Assembly: GCA_018268855.1 (NCBI GenBank) | Contig: JAFDVR010000014.1 | Location: forward strand, 124,001-188,000 | Origin: Acidobacteriota bacterium | GTDB lineage: Bacteria > Acidobacteriota > Terriglobia > Terriglobales > Acidobacteriaceae | Direction: 5' to 3' | Length of the DNA stretch: 64,000 nt | Shown here: piece after piece, positions 34,209 to 42,932 of the stretch | Layout: each line of letters opens with the position of its first letter | How positions within the stretch are numbered: position 1 is the stretch's first letter | The notes under the pieces: generated by a model | What the model saw: only the letters and a program-made list of their open reading frames with translations | Told to the model about the DNA's origin: nothing | Database searches by the model: none | Made by a program: the position numbers and the translations under genes

Positions 34209-36737
34209 GTGGCCTCTTCAGGAAGAAAATCGCTCCGGTCTGCGCTTCCTGTGGCCCTTGTTTCTCTGTGTATCACGCCGCTGTGGGTACGTGGGACGAC
34301 GATGCGCGCGCAGGAGGTAACTGCGACGGCACCATCCGGTCCCGCGGCTGTGGATGACCGCCCGGCAGGGCTGGATGGTCCTGCTTCTCTTCCTGACGAT
34401 CCTTCGATATCGCGCTACCCGGACGCAGTGCTTGCCGCCCCCGAGGGTGGCCGGCGCGTGACCATCGATGCCGCCGTACAAAAGAAGATTGGCGATCTGT
34501 ACTCGCTGGAAGGCGATGTGCAGATCGTGTCGAAGCAATACACCGTCCACGCAGACCGCATGGAGTACAACGCAGCGACCGGTGACGTGAAAGCGGAAGG
34601 GCATCTGCGCATGACCGGCGGCGAGCAGTTGCAGACCATCAGCGCCGACCGTGGAGAGTTCAACCTCCGTACGCAGCAGGGCCGCTTCTATAACGTGCGA
34701 GGTTCGGTGGGGTTTCGAGGCACTCCGGCGCAACGGCCCAACGTGTACACCACGGGCGATCCGTTTCTGTTTAGCGGAAGAATGGTGGTGAAGACCGGAC
34801 CGGACAGTTTTGAAATCTACGACGGCACGGTGACGAGTTGCCAGATGCCGCGTCCGGACTGGGAACTGCGGGCGGCGCACTTTACCGTGCGCGATGGCAA
34901 AGCAACCGCGCGGAATACGCAGTTCCGTGTACTGGATGTGCCGGTAATTTTTCTGCCGTATGCCAGCCATCCTGTGGACATCGACACGCGGCAGAGCGGG
35001 TTTATGGTGCCGGTGATTGGACAGTCCACCTTCAAAGGGTCGATTGTGGGCGAGCAGTTTTATCTGGCAATCAACCGGTCTATGGACCTGCTGGTGGGTG
35101 CAGAGTATTTCTCGAAACGAGGATGGGAGCAGAATGCGCTGTTCCGGTATCGCGGACGAGGTCTGGACTTTGCAACGGCACGGTATACAGGCGTGCTCGA
35201 CCGTTTACCTGCGGAACGGAACCAGGGCGGCGAAGAGTTCGCGTTGAGCGCTCGAAAGGACATCAACGACCACACGCGTGCTGTGGCCGATGTGAATTAC
35301 CTGAGCAGCTTTGTGTATCGCGAAGCATTTAACGAAAACTTCAATCAGGCAGTCGTCTCCGACATCACCTCGTCTGCGTTCCTGCAGCGTGACGGCAACG
35401 GATACGTCGGCGCGATCCATGCGGACCGGTATCAGGGGCTGAAGAACGTAAGCACGTCCCAGGAAGTGCGCATCTTCCATGCGCCATCCATCGATTTCGA
35501 TGTGATGGAGAAACCGTTAGGCAAGTCCCCGCTGGTGTGGAGCGCGCAGAACTCTGTCGCAGTGCTGAAACGCGTGCAGCGAGGCGGGGCGAACTTCAGC
35601 ACGGAGATCAATACGCGTGTAGATGTGCAGCCGCGCATATCGCTTCCGTTGTCTGCCAAAGGATGGACTTTCCGCCCGGGCTTCGCAGTGCGCGATACGT
35701 TCTATACGCACCATCGCAAGCCGGGGCCGCTGCCCGGGACGGTGCCGGTGGAGGTGTATTCGAGCATCAATCGCGCTGTGATAGATGCCAACTTTGAAAT
35801 GCGCGCTCCGGTGCTGGAACGCGTCTTCGATACGGGAGTGTTCCGGCGTTTTCTTGGCCGTAAGGTGAAGCACACCATCGAGCCGCAGTTGCGCTACACC
35901 TATCGCACGGGCGTGGATGAGTTCAACAAATATCTCCGCTTCGATGAAACGGACGTGGTCTCCAACACCAACGAGGTCGAGTACGGCATAACCCAGAGGC
36001 TATTTTTGCGGCCAACGAAGGAACGCGATTGCCGCGAGGATGAAACACCTTCAGAAGAAGGCGCAAAGTGCGGAGGCACGCGCGAGTCGCTGCTATGGCG
36101 CGTTGTGCAGAAGCGGTTCTTCGACCCCCGCTTTGGGGGCGCGTTGAACCCGGGGCGCCGCAATGTGTTGCAGACCACGCTGGACTTTTCTGGCGTAGCG
36201 TTTCTGACCGAGCCCCGCGATGTATCGCCGATTCTGTCGCAGATGCGTCTGTCAGCGAGTGAACGGCTCGATCTTGAATGGGACATGAACTATGACACGC
36301 ATGCGGGCAAGTTCACGCAATCAAACGTGTTTTTGAACTACCACATGGGTAAATACTTCGGTGGACTGTCGCATGCTCGCTTGAATGCTCCAGGGCGTGC
36401 GCAGAGCGGCAGTGTGATTTCAACGACCTCTAACTTTTCCCAACTCAAATTTCTGGCTGGATATGGAGACACGCTTAAGCCGGGGTTTTCTTTAGCGACC
36501 ACTGCGGGACTGAATCTTTCCACACGCGGAGCGACCCCCGCGGCGGACCAGCCTTTGTCCTTGCTTTATGAGGCGATTCAAACGGGATATAACTGGCGTT
36601 GCTGTGGTCTTTCCATGGAATACCGGCGCTATGAATTGGGTACGATCCGTCCAGCGGAGAACGCATACAAGTTCAACCTAACGCTCGCAAACATTGCGTC
36701 CGTAGGAAATTTGCGGCGGATCGATAAGATTTTTTAG
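34209..36737 (+). CDS. lptD: LPS-assembly outer-membrane protein LptD
   Basis: This 842-residue protein inserts lipopolysaccharide into the outer leaflet of the outer membrane. A signal region is followed by the OstA/LptA-like periplasmic domain (YSLEGDVQIVSKQYTVHADRM..., about 90-200) and a large beta-barrel with conserved pieces such as PVIFLPYASHPVDIDTRQSGF and the C-terminal GYNWRCCGLSMEYRRYELG. The paired cysteines there correspond to the region where LptD disulfides form. The start is a GTG at 34209 without a clear ribosome site. It confirms a diderm organism. Confidence 0.95.
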   Translation: MASSGRKSLRSALPVALVSLCITPLWVRGTTMRAQEVTATAPSGPAAVDDRPAGLDGPASLPDDPSISRYPDAVLAAPEGGRRVTIDAAVQKKIGDLYSLEGDVQIVSKQYTVHADRMEYNAATGDVKAEGHLRMTGGEQLQTISADRGEFNLRTQQGRFYNVRGSVGFRGTPAQRPNVYTTGDPFLFSGRMVVKTGPDSFEIYDGTVTSCQMPRPDWELRAAHFTVRDGKATARNTQFRVLDVPVIFLPYASHPVDIDTRQSGFMVPVIGQSTFKGSIVGEQFYLAINRSMDLLVGAEYFSKRGWEQNALFRYRGRGLDFATARYTGVLDRLPAERNQGGEEFALSARKDINDHTRAVADVNYLSSFVYREAFNENFNQAVVSDITSSAFLQRDGNGYVGAIHADRYQGLKNVSTSQEVRIFHAPSIDFDVMEKPLGKSPLVWSAQNSVAVLKRVQRGGANFSTEINTRVDVQPRISLPLSAKGWTFRPGFAVRDTFYTHHRKPGPLPGTVPVEVYSSINRAVIDANFEMRAPVLERVFDTGVFRRFLGRKVKHTIEPQLRYTYRTGVDEFNKYLRFDETDVVSNTNEVEYGITQRLFLRPTKERDCREDETPSEEGAKCGGTRESLLWRVVQKRFFDPRFGGALNPGRRNVLQTTLDFSGVAFLTEPRDVSPILSQMRLSASERLDLEWDMNYDTHAGKFTQSNVFLNYHMGKYFGGLSHARLNAPGRAQSGSVISTTSNFSQLKFLAGYGDTLKPGFSLATTAGLNLSTRGATPAADQPLSLLYEAIQTGYNWRCCGLSMEYRRYELGTIRPAENAYKFNLTLANIASVGNLRRIDKIF

Positions 36738-36824
36738 CGTGATCGCGCATGCACGCTGCGATGAACCCACCATGCCATGAATCAGCGCGTATGGTAATCG
36801 TCCATCCCATTTCTCCTAACCTGT

Positions 36825-36843
36825 CTGCTCGTTATGCGAGCAG
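36825..36843 (+). terminator. Probable lptD terminator
   Basis: A perfect 7-bp stem CTGCTCG/CGAGCAG with a five-base loop lies about 90 bases after lptD and is followed by GTAAAAAT. The 225-base gap around it (36738-36962) holds nothing else that I recognise. Confidence 0.45.
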
Positions 36844-36962
36844 GTAAAAATACAAGCCGATTTATCTCTTCGGCAAGAGCCACGGATCGAGCACGTTACC
36901 AACCAAATGCCAATGCCAAAGGTAAGCATGTATAGGGCGCACCATCCAGTTAGTGAGTGGCA

Positions 36963-38159
36963 TTAGTCGACGAGGATACGTGGAACGCGGTCGCTGATAC
37001 CGCAGAGAATTTCGTAGGGAATGGTTTCGGCGATCGTCGCATGGTCGTTCGCGTCGATGTGTTCGCTGCCGCGTGTGCCGATGAGCAGCACTTCGTCACC
37101 AACTTCTGCTGATGGGATATGCGTAACGTCAACCACGGTAAGGTCCATCGAAACACGGCCGACGATGGGCGCGCGCCGGTTGCGGATGAGTACGGATCCC
37201 CGCGAGGAGAGTTCGCGGCGAAACCCGTCCGCATAACCGACGGGCAGCAACGCGAGACGCATGGGTTCCGGCGCGGTGAAGGTGGCGGAGTAGCCAATGG
37301 ACGTTCCTGTGGCAACGCTCCGCATACTGACGATGCGCGTCTTCCATTCCATCGCAGGCTGTGTGAGCACGAGTGAGCTTCCTGCGGTGAGTGGAAGCTC
37401 GTATCCGTAGAGCGCGAGACCTGCGCGCGTCATCGCCTTCGCGCCGATGCTCTTCGCAAGTTGCGGAAGCCAGGGCTGCACCACGTTGCCATCCACACTG
37501 GAGGTGTTACCGATGTGGATGATCTCCGGCCTTGCCTTCGCGCACTGTTTCACGGCATCGCGAAAGACTTCGATCTGCGCTGCATTCTGCATGCCTGCGG
37601 TATCTTCCGCGGAGGCCAGGTGCGTCATCACCCCTTCGAGACGCAGCATCGATTTAGGTGTGAAATGCGCCAGCAGCTTATCGAGCGCGGCTCCGGGCAT
37701 CGCGCCTTGCCGCGACATACCGGTATCGATTTCGAGATGTACGGCGAGGTCGCGCGGAAGCAGGCGCTGGCGGCGCGCTTCTTCTTCCAGCATGGCGAGT
37801 TGATACGGTTCCCACACCACGGGCGTGAGCTGGTGTGTGATGCAGAAGCGGGCTTCGCGCTGCCATACGCCACACATAATAAGAATGCGCGGTTCATGGT
37901 CGCGCGGCAGAACGCCGAGTGCCTGGCGGACAGCGATTCCCTCTTCCACGCTGGTAACACCGAGCCAGCGCGCGCCCGCCTGCGCGAAGACGGGAGCACA
38001 CTCGCGCGATCCGTGACCATACGCGTCTGCCTTGACGATGGCAATCACGTCGATGGAGACGCCTGCGGCTTTGCGCACAGCGTTCCAGTTCGCACGCAGC
38101 CTGGAGGCGGAGACCTCCATCCACAGCGGTCGCGTTTGAAAGTTGGGGACTTCTCTCAT
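36963..38159 (-). CDS. alr: Alanine racemase
   Basis: This 398-residue PLP enzyme converts L-alanine to D-alanine for peptidoglycan. The PLP lysine is in VKADAYGHG (K43), the second-base tyrosine is in the SIGYSATF region, and the C-terminal domain contains RVSMDLTVVDVTHIP. The N-terminus carries a short extension before PLWMEVSASRL. Its ATG overlaps the stop of the WYL regulator gene (ATGA), so the two are translated together. Length is family-typical. Confidence 0.96.
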   Translation of the reverse strand: MREVPNFQTRPLWMEVSASRLRANWNAVRKAAGVSIDVIAIVKADAYGHGSRECAPVFAQAGARWLGVTSVEEGIAVRQALGVLPRDHEPRILIMCGVWQREARFCITHQLTPVVWEPYQLAMLEEEARRQRLLPRDLAVHLEIDTGMSRQGAMPGAALDKLLAHFTPKSMLRLEGVMTHLASAEDTAGMQNAAQIEVFRDAVKQCAKARPEIIHIGNTSSVDGNVVQPWLPQLAKSIGAKAMTRAGLALYGYELPLTAGSSLVLTQPAMEWKTRIVSMRSVATGTSIGYSATFTAPEPMRLALLPVGYADGFRRELSSRGSVLIRNRRAPIVGRVSMDLTVVDVTHIPSAEVGDEVLLIGTRGSEHIDANDHATIAETIPYEILCGISDRVPRILVD

Positions 38160-38887
38160 GTTTTCTTTATTTTTTCAGAAGATGCAAGACCGAGCTTGCG
38201 GAGTTCTTTTGCAGGAACAACCTGACGCAAATAATCCTTGAGGCGCTGGCCTCGCTTGGGATGAAAGATATCTTCAGTGACCTGCAGATACTGCATCCGG
38301 TCAAGACGAAAGTTGCGGAAATCCTGGCGATGCTCATCCCATGCCGCCAGCGTCCAGACACCGCCCCAGAAGGCGAGAGCGAGAGGACGTACGCGCCGCG
38401 GCGCGATAGCACCATCAAGGCGATGATAGAGGAAGGTGGTTACGCACTGTTTAATGCAGGCGGTATGCAATGCGTCGATATCATTACGGACCTGTGACGG
38501 CAGGACCTGATCGGGAGCATACATCTGCACAGCATCCATTTCCACGCGGAAACGTTCAGGCATAACGGCTTCAATTTTTAGCAGGGCATCGCGGGCCACC
38601 GAGGCCATGCTGGCCCCTCCCCACGCCGCTACCATGCGCGTACCCAGCACCAGTGCCGTTGTCTCCTCTGCGGTGAACTGCATGGGCGGCAGGTCCATCT
38701 CGCGCCGTAGTGTGTAACCGAGACCGGGCTCTCCTTCAATCAAAACGCCGCTGGCCTGCAGATCGGCGATGTCCCGGTAGAGAGTGCGGACGGAGATCTC
38801 CAGCTTGGCAGCAAGTTGCGCTCCGGTGGCAAAACGACCAGAGCGCAACAATTGCACAATGCGAAAAAGACGATCAGCGCGCCGCAT
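38156..38887 (-). CDS. WYL-domain transcriptional regulator (YafY-like)
   Basis: This 243-residue regulator has an N-terminal helix-turn-helix of the HTH_11 type (LRSGRFATGAQLAAKLEISVRTLYRDIADL) and a C-terminal WYL domain with RVRPLALAFWGGVWTLAAWD, which likely binds a nucleic acid or small ligand. It lies between the VOC protein gene upstream and alr downstream. A 15-base motif just before its start codon (38888-38902) is repeated before the VOC gene, which points to autoregulation and control of that gene. No strong ribosome site is visible; the motif occupies that place. Confidence 0.93.
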   Translation of the reverse strand: MRRADRLFRIVQLLRSGRFATGAQLAAKLEISVRTLYRDIADLQASGVLIEGEPGLGYTLRREMDLPPMQFTAEETTALVLGTRMVAAWGGASMASVARDALLKIEAVMPERFRVEMDAVQMYAPDQVLPSQVRNDIDALHTACIKQCVTTFLYHRLDGAIAPRRVRPLALAFWGGVWTLAAWDEHRQDFRNFRLDRMQYLQVTEDIFHPKRGQRLKDYLRQVVPAKELRKLGLASSEKIKKT

Positions 38888-38902
38888 ACTGACATGCTAC
38901 TG
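38888..38902. promoter_or_regulatory. Operator-like motif at the WYL gene start
   Basis: The 15-mer ACTGACATGCTACTG lies directly before the WYL start codon and is identical to 39321-39335 upstream of the VOC gene. Binding here would cover the ribosome-binding region, consistent with negative autoregulation (inference). Confidence 0.6.
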
Positions 38903-38914
38903 CCATTCCATGGA

Positions 38915-39280
38915 TTAGAAACCACCATGGATACCGACGCAGTTTCCTTCCGTGTCTTTAAGGACAAAAAGTGTGCCGGGGACGCCGGGAATCGACATCT
39001 CAGGGACGAGGACAGTGCCGCCCGCAGGTGCTACCCGCTGTTCCGCTTCACGGACACTGCCTTCGACGCGAAGATAGACCGTCACACCTGCGCCCGAGGG
39101 CTGCTGCTCTTTGCGCTGAATCAGAGATCCACCTACCGCAGAGACATCATGCGGGAAGAGGTAGACAGGTTCAGCTTTGGGAACGGTCCGCAGGCTTTTG
39201 TCGAGAACGGTCTCGTAAAATGCGCGAGCACGCTGAATATCTACGGTGGGAATTTCGAACCAGGTGATGGCGTTGTTCAT
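38915..39280 (-). CDS. VOC-family (glyoxalase-like) protein
   Basis: This encodes a 121-residue vicinal-oxygen-chelate fold protein with two beta-alpha-beta-beta-beta units: NAITWFEIPTVDIQRARAFYETVL and GTVLVPEMSIPGVPGTLFVLKDTEGNCVGIH. The usual metal-binding residues are only partly conserved, so it may be a binding protein instead of an enzyme. The start has AGGAG seven bases upstream. It precedes the WYL regulator gene by 27 bases on the same strand and shares an operator-like motif with it, so it is the likely regulated target. Confidence 0.9.
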   Translation of the reverse strand: MNNAITWFEIPTVDIQRARAFYETVLDKSLRTVPKAEPVYLFPHDVSAVGGSLIQRKEQQPSGAGVTVYLRVEGSVREAEQRVAPAGGTVLVPEMSIPGVPGTLFVLKDTEGNCVGIHGGF

Positions 39281-39320
39281 CGTGTGTCTCCTAGGCCGCA
39301 GCAGCGGTCACATGGAGACT

Positions 39321-39357
39321 ACTGACATGCTACTGACAACGTGGTGTCAGCAGCATG
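39321..39357. promoter_or_regulatory. Operator-like inverted repeat upstream of the VOC gene
   Basis: The stretch contains ACTGACATGCTACTGACA at 39321-39338 and a 13-base inverted partner, TGTCAGCAGCATG, at 39345-39357, matching CATGCTACTGACA with one mismatch and a six-base gap. The first 15 bases are identical to the motif at the WYL gene start. It lies 41-77 bases before the VOC start codon. Confidence 0.7.
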
Positions 39358-39369
39358 CGAGCGATGCCT

Positions 39370-40761
39370 TTAATATCCTTCATACTGCTCATCGCCTGCG
39401 CCGGCAGGATTTTCAAAGCGGGTAAAGTCGGCAATGTACGTGAGGTTGACGACGCCGGTAGGACCATTACGCTGCTTGGCGATGATGATCTCGGCCTTGC
39501 CCTTGAGGTCTTCATCTTCGCGGTCATAGTACTCGGGACGATGGATGAAGCAGACTACGTCGGCGTCCTGCTCGATAGAGCCTGATTCGCGGAGATCGGA
39601 GAGCAGCGGCTTTTTGTCGCCGGTGCGCTGTTCGCTTCCACGGGAGAGCTGCGAGAGCGCGATGACGGGCACGGACAATTCTTTGGCGAGCGCCTTGAGT
39701 CCACGCGAGATGATGGAGACTTCCTGCGTGCGGTTTTCTACCTTGCGCTGGCCAGGGCCGGAGGAGCCTGCGGTCATGAGCTGGAGGTAGTCGATCACGA
39801 TGGCGTCGAGCTTGCCTTCCTGCTGCAGCAAACGACGGGCCTTGGCGCGCATTTCGGCGAGCGAGATGCCAGGCGTGTCGTCGATGAAGAGCTTCGAACC
39901 CATCAAACGATCAAGCGCGTTGACGAGTTTGCCGCGATCGTCGCGCGCGATGAAGCCCTGCTGAATTTTGCGCGCGGAGACGAGCGCTTCACTGCCGAGC
40001 ATACGGCGCAGGAGCGACTCCTTTGACATTTCGAGCGAGAAGACGGCCACAACCGCATCGCCACGCAGCGCCGCATTTTGCGCAATGTTGATGGCCCAGG
40101 CGGTTTTACCCATCGAAGGGCGCGCGGCGATGATGATCAGTTCGCTCGGCTGCAGGCCGCTGGTCATGCGGTCGAACTCGGTGTACCAGGTCTTGAGACC
40201 GGTGACCTCCTGCCCCTGCTCCATCAGTTGATCGATGGAGCCGAAGCTCTCCTGCACGATCTGTTCGAGCGAAGAGAAGCCGCGCGAGATGTTGCTGTCA
40301 ACAATCTCATTCATGCGCGCGGCGAGATCGTTGTAAAGCTCAAGCGCGACTTCACTCTGGTCGCCCGCACGCGTAAGGCCCTCGTTGAAGAGGCCCATCA
40401 TCTGGCGGAGGAAGGCCTTGTCCTTGACGATGCGGACGTAGTCTTCGATGTTGAGCTTGTGCGGAATGCCTTCCGTCAGGTAGTGCAGGTACGGGATGCC
40501 GCCGACAGCATCAAGCTCTTTCTTCGTCGCCAGATTTTCCGAAACGGTGATGTAGTCGATAGCATGTCCGAGATCGGACATCTCAAGCATTGCCTGGTAG
40601 ATGCGGCGGTGCGAGTCGAGCGAGAAATCGTCGGCCTTGAGTTTGCCGGTGGCCTCGGTAACGGCGACGCTGTCGAGCATCATCGCGCCCAGGATGGCGA
40701 TCTCCGTATGGACGGAAGAGGGGAGCCCGAAGTTGTCGTTCGCCTGAATGAAGGAGGCCAT
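39370..40761 (-). CDS. dnaB: Replicative DNA helicase DnaB
   Basis: This 463-residue hexameric 5'-3' helicase drives the replication fork. The N-terminal domain begins PSSVHTEIAILGAMMLDS; the RecA-like C-terminal domain has Walker A ARPSMGKT (213-220), Walker B DAIVIDYLQLM and the DnaB motif FSLEMSKESLLRRML. No intein interrupts it. The frame is open 86 codons further upstream, but the ATG at 40761 starts the family N-terminus. It follows the multicopper oxidase gene by about 100 bases on the same strand. Confidence 0.97.
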   Translation of the reverse strand: MASFIQANDNFGLPSSVHTEIAILGAMMLDSVAVTEATGKLKADDFSLDSHRRIYQAMLEMSDLGHAIDYITVSENLATKKELDAVGGIPYLHYLTEGIPHKLNIEDYVRIVKDKAFLRQMMGLFNEGLTRAGDQSEVALELYNDLAARMNEIVDSNISRGFSSLEQIVQESFGSIDQLMEQGQEVTGLKTWYTEFDRMTSGLQPSELIIIAARPSMGKTAWAINIAQNAALRGDAVVAVFSLEMSKESLLRRMLGSEALVSARKIQQGFIARDDRGKLVNALDRLMGSKLFIDDTPGISLAEMRAKARRLLQQEGKLDAIVIDYLQLMTAGSSGPGQRKVENRTQEVSIISRGLKALAKELSVPVIALSQLSRGSEQRTGDKKPLLSDLRESGSIEQDADVVCFIHRPEYYDREDEDLKGKAEIIIAKQRNGPTGVVNLTYIADFTRFENPAGAGDEQYEGY

Positions 40762-40859
40762 GTCTCTATGGTAGCGGTGGACGGCACAAGCGTTTGAATC
40801 AATCGCGGTGCGGCTGTTGTGCGGGTTGAGGACACATTGTGGGAATCGCGGAAAACGCG

Positions 40860-42392
40860 TTACACAACTACATCGAACGGCCGCATCATATCGTTGGCTT
40901 CGTGTTCCAGGATGTGACAGTGCCACACGTAGCGCCCCGGCTTTGCGGCGAACGGCACGATGATGCGCGTGATGGAGCGCGGCGGGCACTGCACGAGATC
41001 TTTCCAGCCCCTCTCCCACGGCAGTGGCGGTGTGACGGGGCCGGTGTACTCGACGCGTCCGGTTGCAAAGTAGGCGGGCACGTTGATGGTGCGCCGGTCG
41101 AGGATCTGGAAGCGGACAGCATGCAGATGGATGGGGTGCATGTCGTCCGAGAGGTTGGCGAGCTGCCAGATCTCGGTGCTGCCTGCCTGCACAATCTCCG
41201 TGACCGGCTCGTGCCAGAATTTGCCGTTGAGCAGCATCACCATGTTCTCGCCATATTCGGCAAGAGTAAGTAGACGCGTGCGTGTGGCAGTATTCTCTGC
41301 GATACGTGTGATCGTGCGGAGCTGTTTCGGCAGCGTGGATTCATCTTGCGAGCGCTGTGCGCTGACGCGAAACTGCATCAGGTCGAACCCGTCGCCGATG
41401 AGTTGGAAGGTTTCGCCGCGTGTTTGAGAAAAGTCCACGATCACGTCAGCGCGCTCGCCCGGAGCGAGGTCGAAGCGTGTAGTGGCAACGGGTGCAGCGA
41501 GCAAGCCCTGATCGCTGCCGATAATGTGGAACGGCAGATGATTGGAGAACTGCAGCGGAAAGGTGCGTGCGTTGGCGGTGTTGAAGAGGCGCAGACGATA
41601 GCGCCGCGCTTCCACGTCGCAGAAGGGCTGTATCTTGCCATTGACCAGCATGGCATCGCCATAGAACTCGTCTTCTTCATCACCGGTCTGTTCTGGATTG
41701 GGGTAATAGAGTTGCGCGTCTTTGGTGAGAATGCGGTCGCAGAGCATCAGCGGAATCTCGTACTTGCCACGCGGCAGGTTGAGCGCAGCTTCCTGCTCGT
41801 CCCGCAGGAGATACATGCCGCTGAGCCCTGCATAGATGTTGAAGCGGTTCACCCCCATCGCGTGATCGTGAAACCAGAGCGCCATCGCGTCCTGCGCGTT
41901 GGGATAGTGGCAGGTGTAGCTGTGTCCGGGGGCAAACCAGTTTTCAGGGAACCCGTCGTTCTTCGTATCCACATGCGCGCCGTGCAGGTGCGGCGAGGTG
42001 CGGCAAGGGGACTCGCCCGGGTGCGCATCCATCACCATAAAGCCCTGGTGCGAGATGAGCGGCGTTTCAGGCAGCGCGTTGATCCACTCCACGGTGGTCG
42101 GCTGGTCTTTGCGCGCTTCGATAAGTGGCGGAACAGCGCTGCTGCCGTAGCTCCACGCGCGCGTGAGTGGAAGGTCGCGATGCAGACGGCTAAGGCGCGG
42201 CTGCATGGTGATCGCGTAATGGTTTGGACTGGTGGCCTTCAGGAGTTCGGGAAGTGGAAGCGGATCGACAAAAGACGTAAGCGAACGGGCGTCGAGCGAA
42301 GGGTCTCCGGGCAGTTGTGCTGAAGAGCGCGTGGCAGTGAGGAGGGCCGCCGCGCCCAGCAGGGCTTCGCGTCTTGTCCAGCATGAGGGCAT
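40860..42392 (-). CDS. Secreted multicopper oxidase
   Basis: This encodes a 510-residue three-domain multicopper oxidase with a Tat signal (TRREALLGAAALLTA). The four copper-binding blocks are HLHGAH, WFHDHAMGVNRF, HPIHLHAVRF and WHCHILEHEANDMMRPF, giving one type 1 copper and a trinuclear cluster; the methionine after the last histidine run is the axial type 1 ligand. It resembles CotA/bilirubin-oxidase-like and CueO-like enzymes, which oxidise phenolics, bilirubin or Cu(I). Substrate is unknown. No ribosome site is obvious before the ATG. Confidence 0.94.
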   Translation of the reverse strand: MPSCWTRREALLGAAALLTATRSSAQLPGDPSLDARSLTSFVDPLPLPELLKATSPNHYAITMQPRLSRLHRDLPLTRAWSYGSSAVPPLIEARKDQPTTVEWINALPETPLISHQGFMVMDAHPGESPCRTSPHLHGAHVDTKNDGFPENWFAPGHSYTCHYPNAQDAMALWFHDHAMGVNRFNIYAGLSGMYLLRDEQEAALNLPRGKYEIPLMLCDRILTKDAQLYYPNPEQTGDEEDEFYGDAMLVNGKIQPFCDVEARRYRLRLFNTANARTFPLQFSNHLPFHIIGSDQGLLAAPVATTRFDLAPGERADVIVDFSQTRGETFQLIGDGFDLMQFRVSAQRSQDESTLPKQLRTITRIAENTATRTRLLTLAEYGENMVMLLNGKFWHEPVTEIVQAGSTEIWQLANLSDDMHPIHLHAVRFQILDRRTINVPAYFATGRVEYTGPVTPPLPWERGWKDLVQCPPRSITRIIVPFAAKPGRYVWHCHILEHEANDMMRPFDVVV

Positions 42393-42544
42393 TCATTGAT
42401 TAGACGCGTTCTGGTTAGGCTGCGCATGGAAGATCCGATTTCCACACATCATTCTCCAACATTTTGAATGAGATACTGGGCTGGTCTTCACGAGCTGGCC
42501 GCATCAGGGACACCCACGAAGAGGAAAGTTTCGCCCTGAAAAGC

Positions 42545-42579
42545 GAAACGCCTCGGGGTTGCAGCCCCGAGGCGATTTC
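42545..42579. repeat. Strong palindromic hairpin
   Basis: A perfect 10-bp stem CGCCTCGGGG/CCCCGAGGCG (42549-42574, loop TTGCAG) is extended by GAAA/TTTC arms with one bulged base. It resembles the GGGGCTTCAGCCCC-type mini-hairpins elsewhere in the window. The rest of the 540-base gap 42393-42932 shows no gene that I can support; the hairpin may end the GH57 transcript or be a mobile repeat. Confidence 0.6.
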
Positions 42580-42932
42580 ATCGTGGAGGTAGGAAGACGC
42601 CATGGGGACTGTAAAGTTCCGTTGGCGGGGATTTTCATTTGAAGTCCCAGCAGAACTCTTTTTAGCGTTCTGCCTGGTAATGAAATATTCCCTTGTGACA
42701 CTTCTTCAGCACATGCTGCATTAGTGTTGTCATTCAACCTGTGGGTGAGTGGTGCCAGCCATTCATCCACAATTCATTTGCCCATAGCGTATTGCGCTAC
42801 AGGCAACAATCACCTCTTTAATTTGATGCTTCGTATTGGCAATGTCAACAGATTTACCCCAGACACCGCTCGTAAGGTGCTTATATTGCGGAGTGAAGTT
42901 CGCCTTATTTCACCACATCGTCGCAGGCGATT

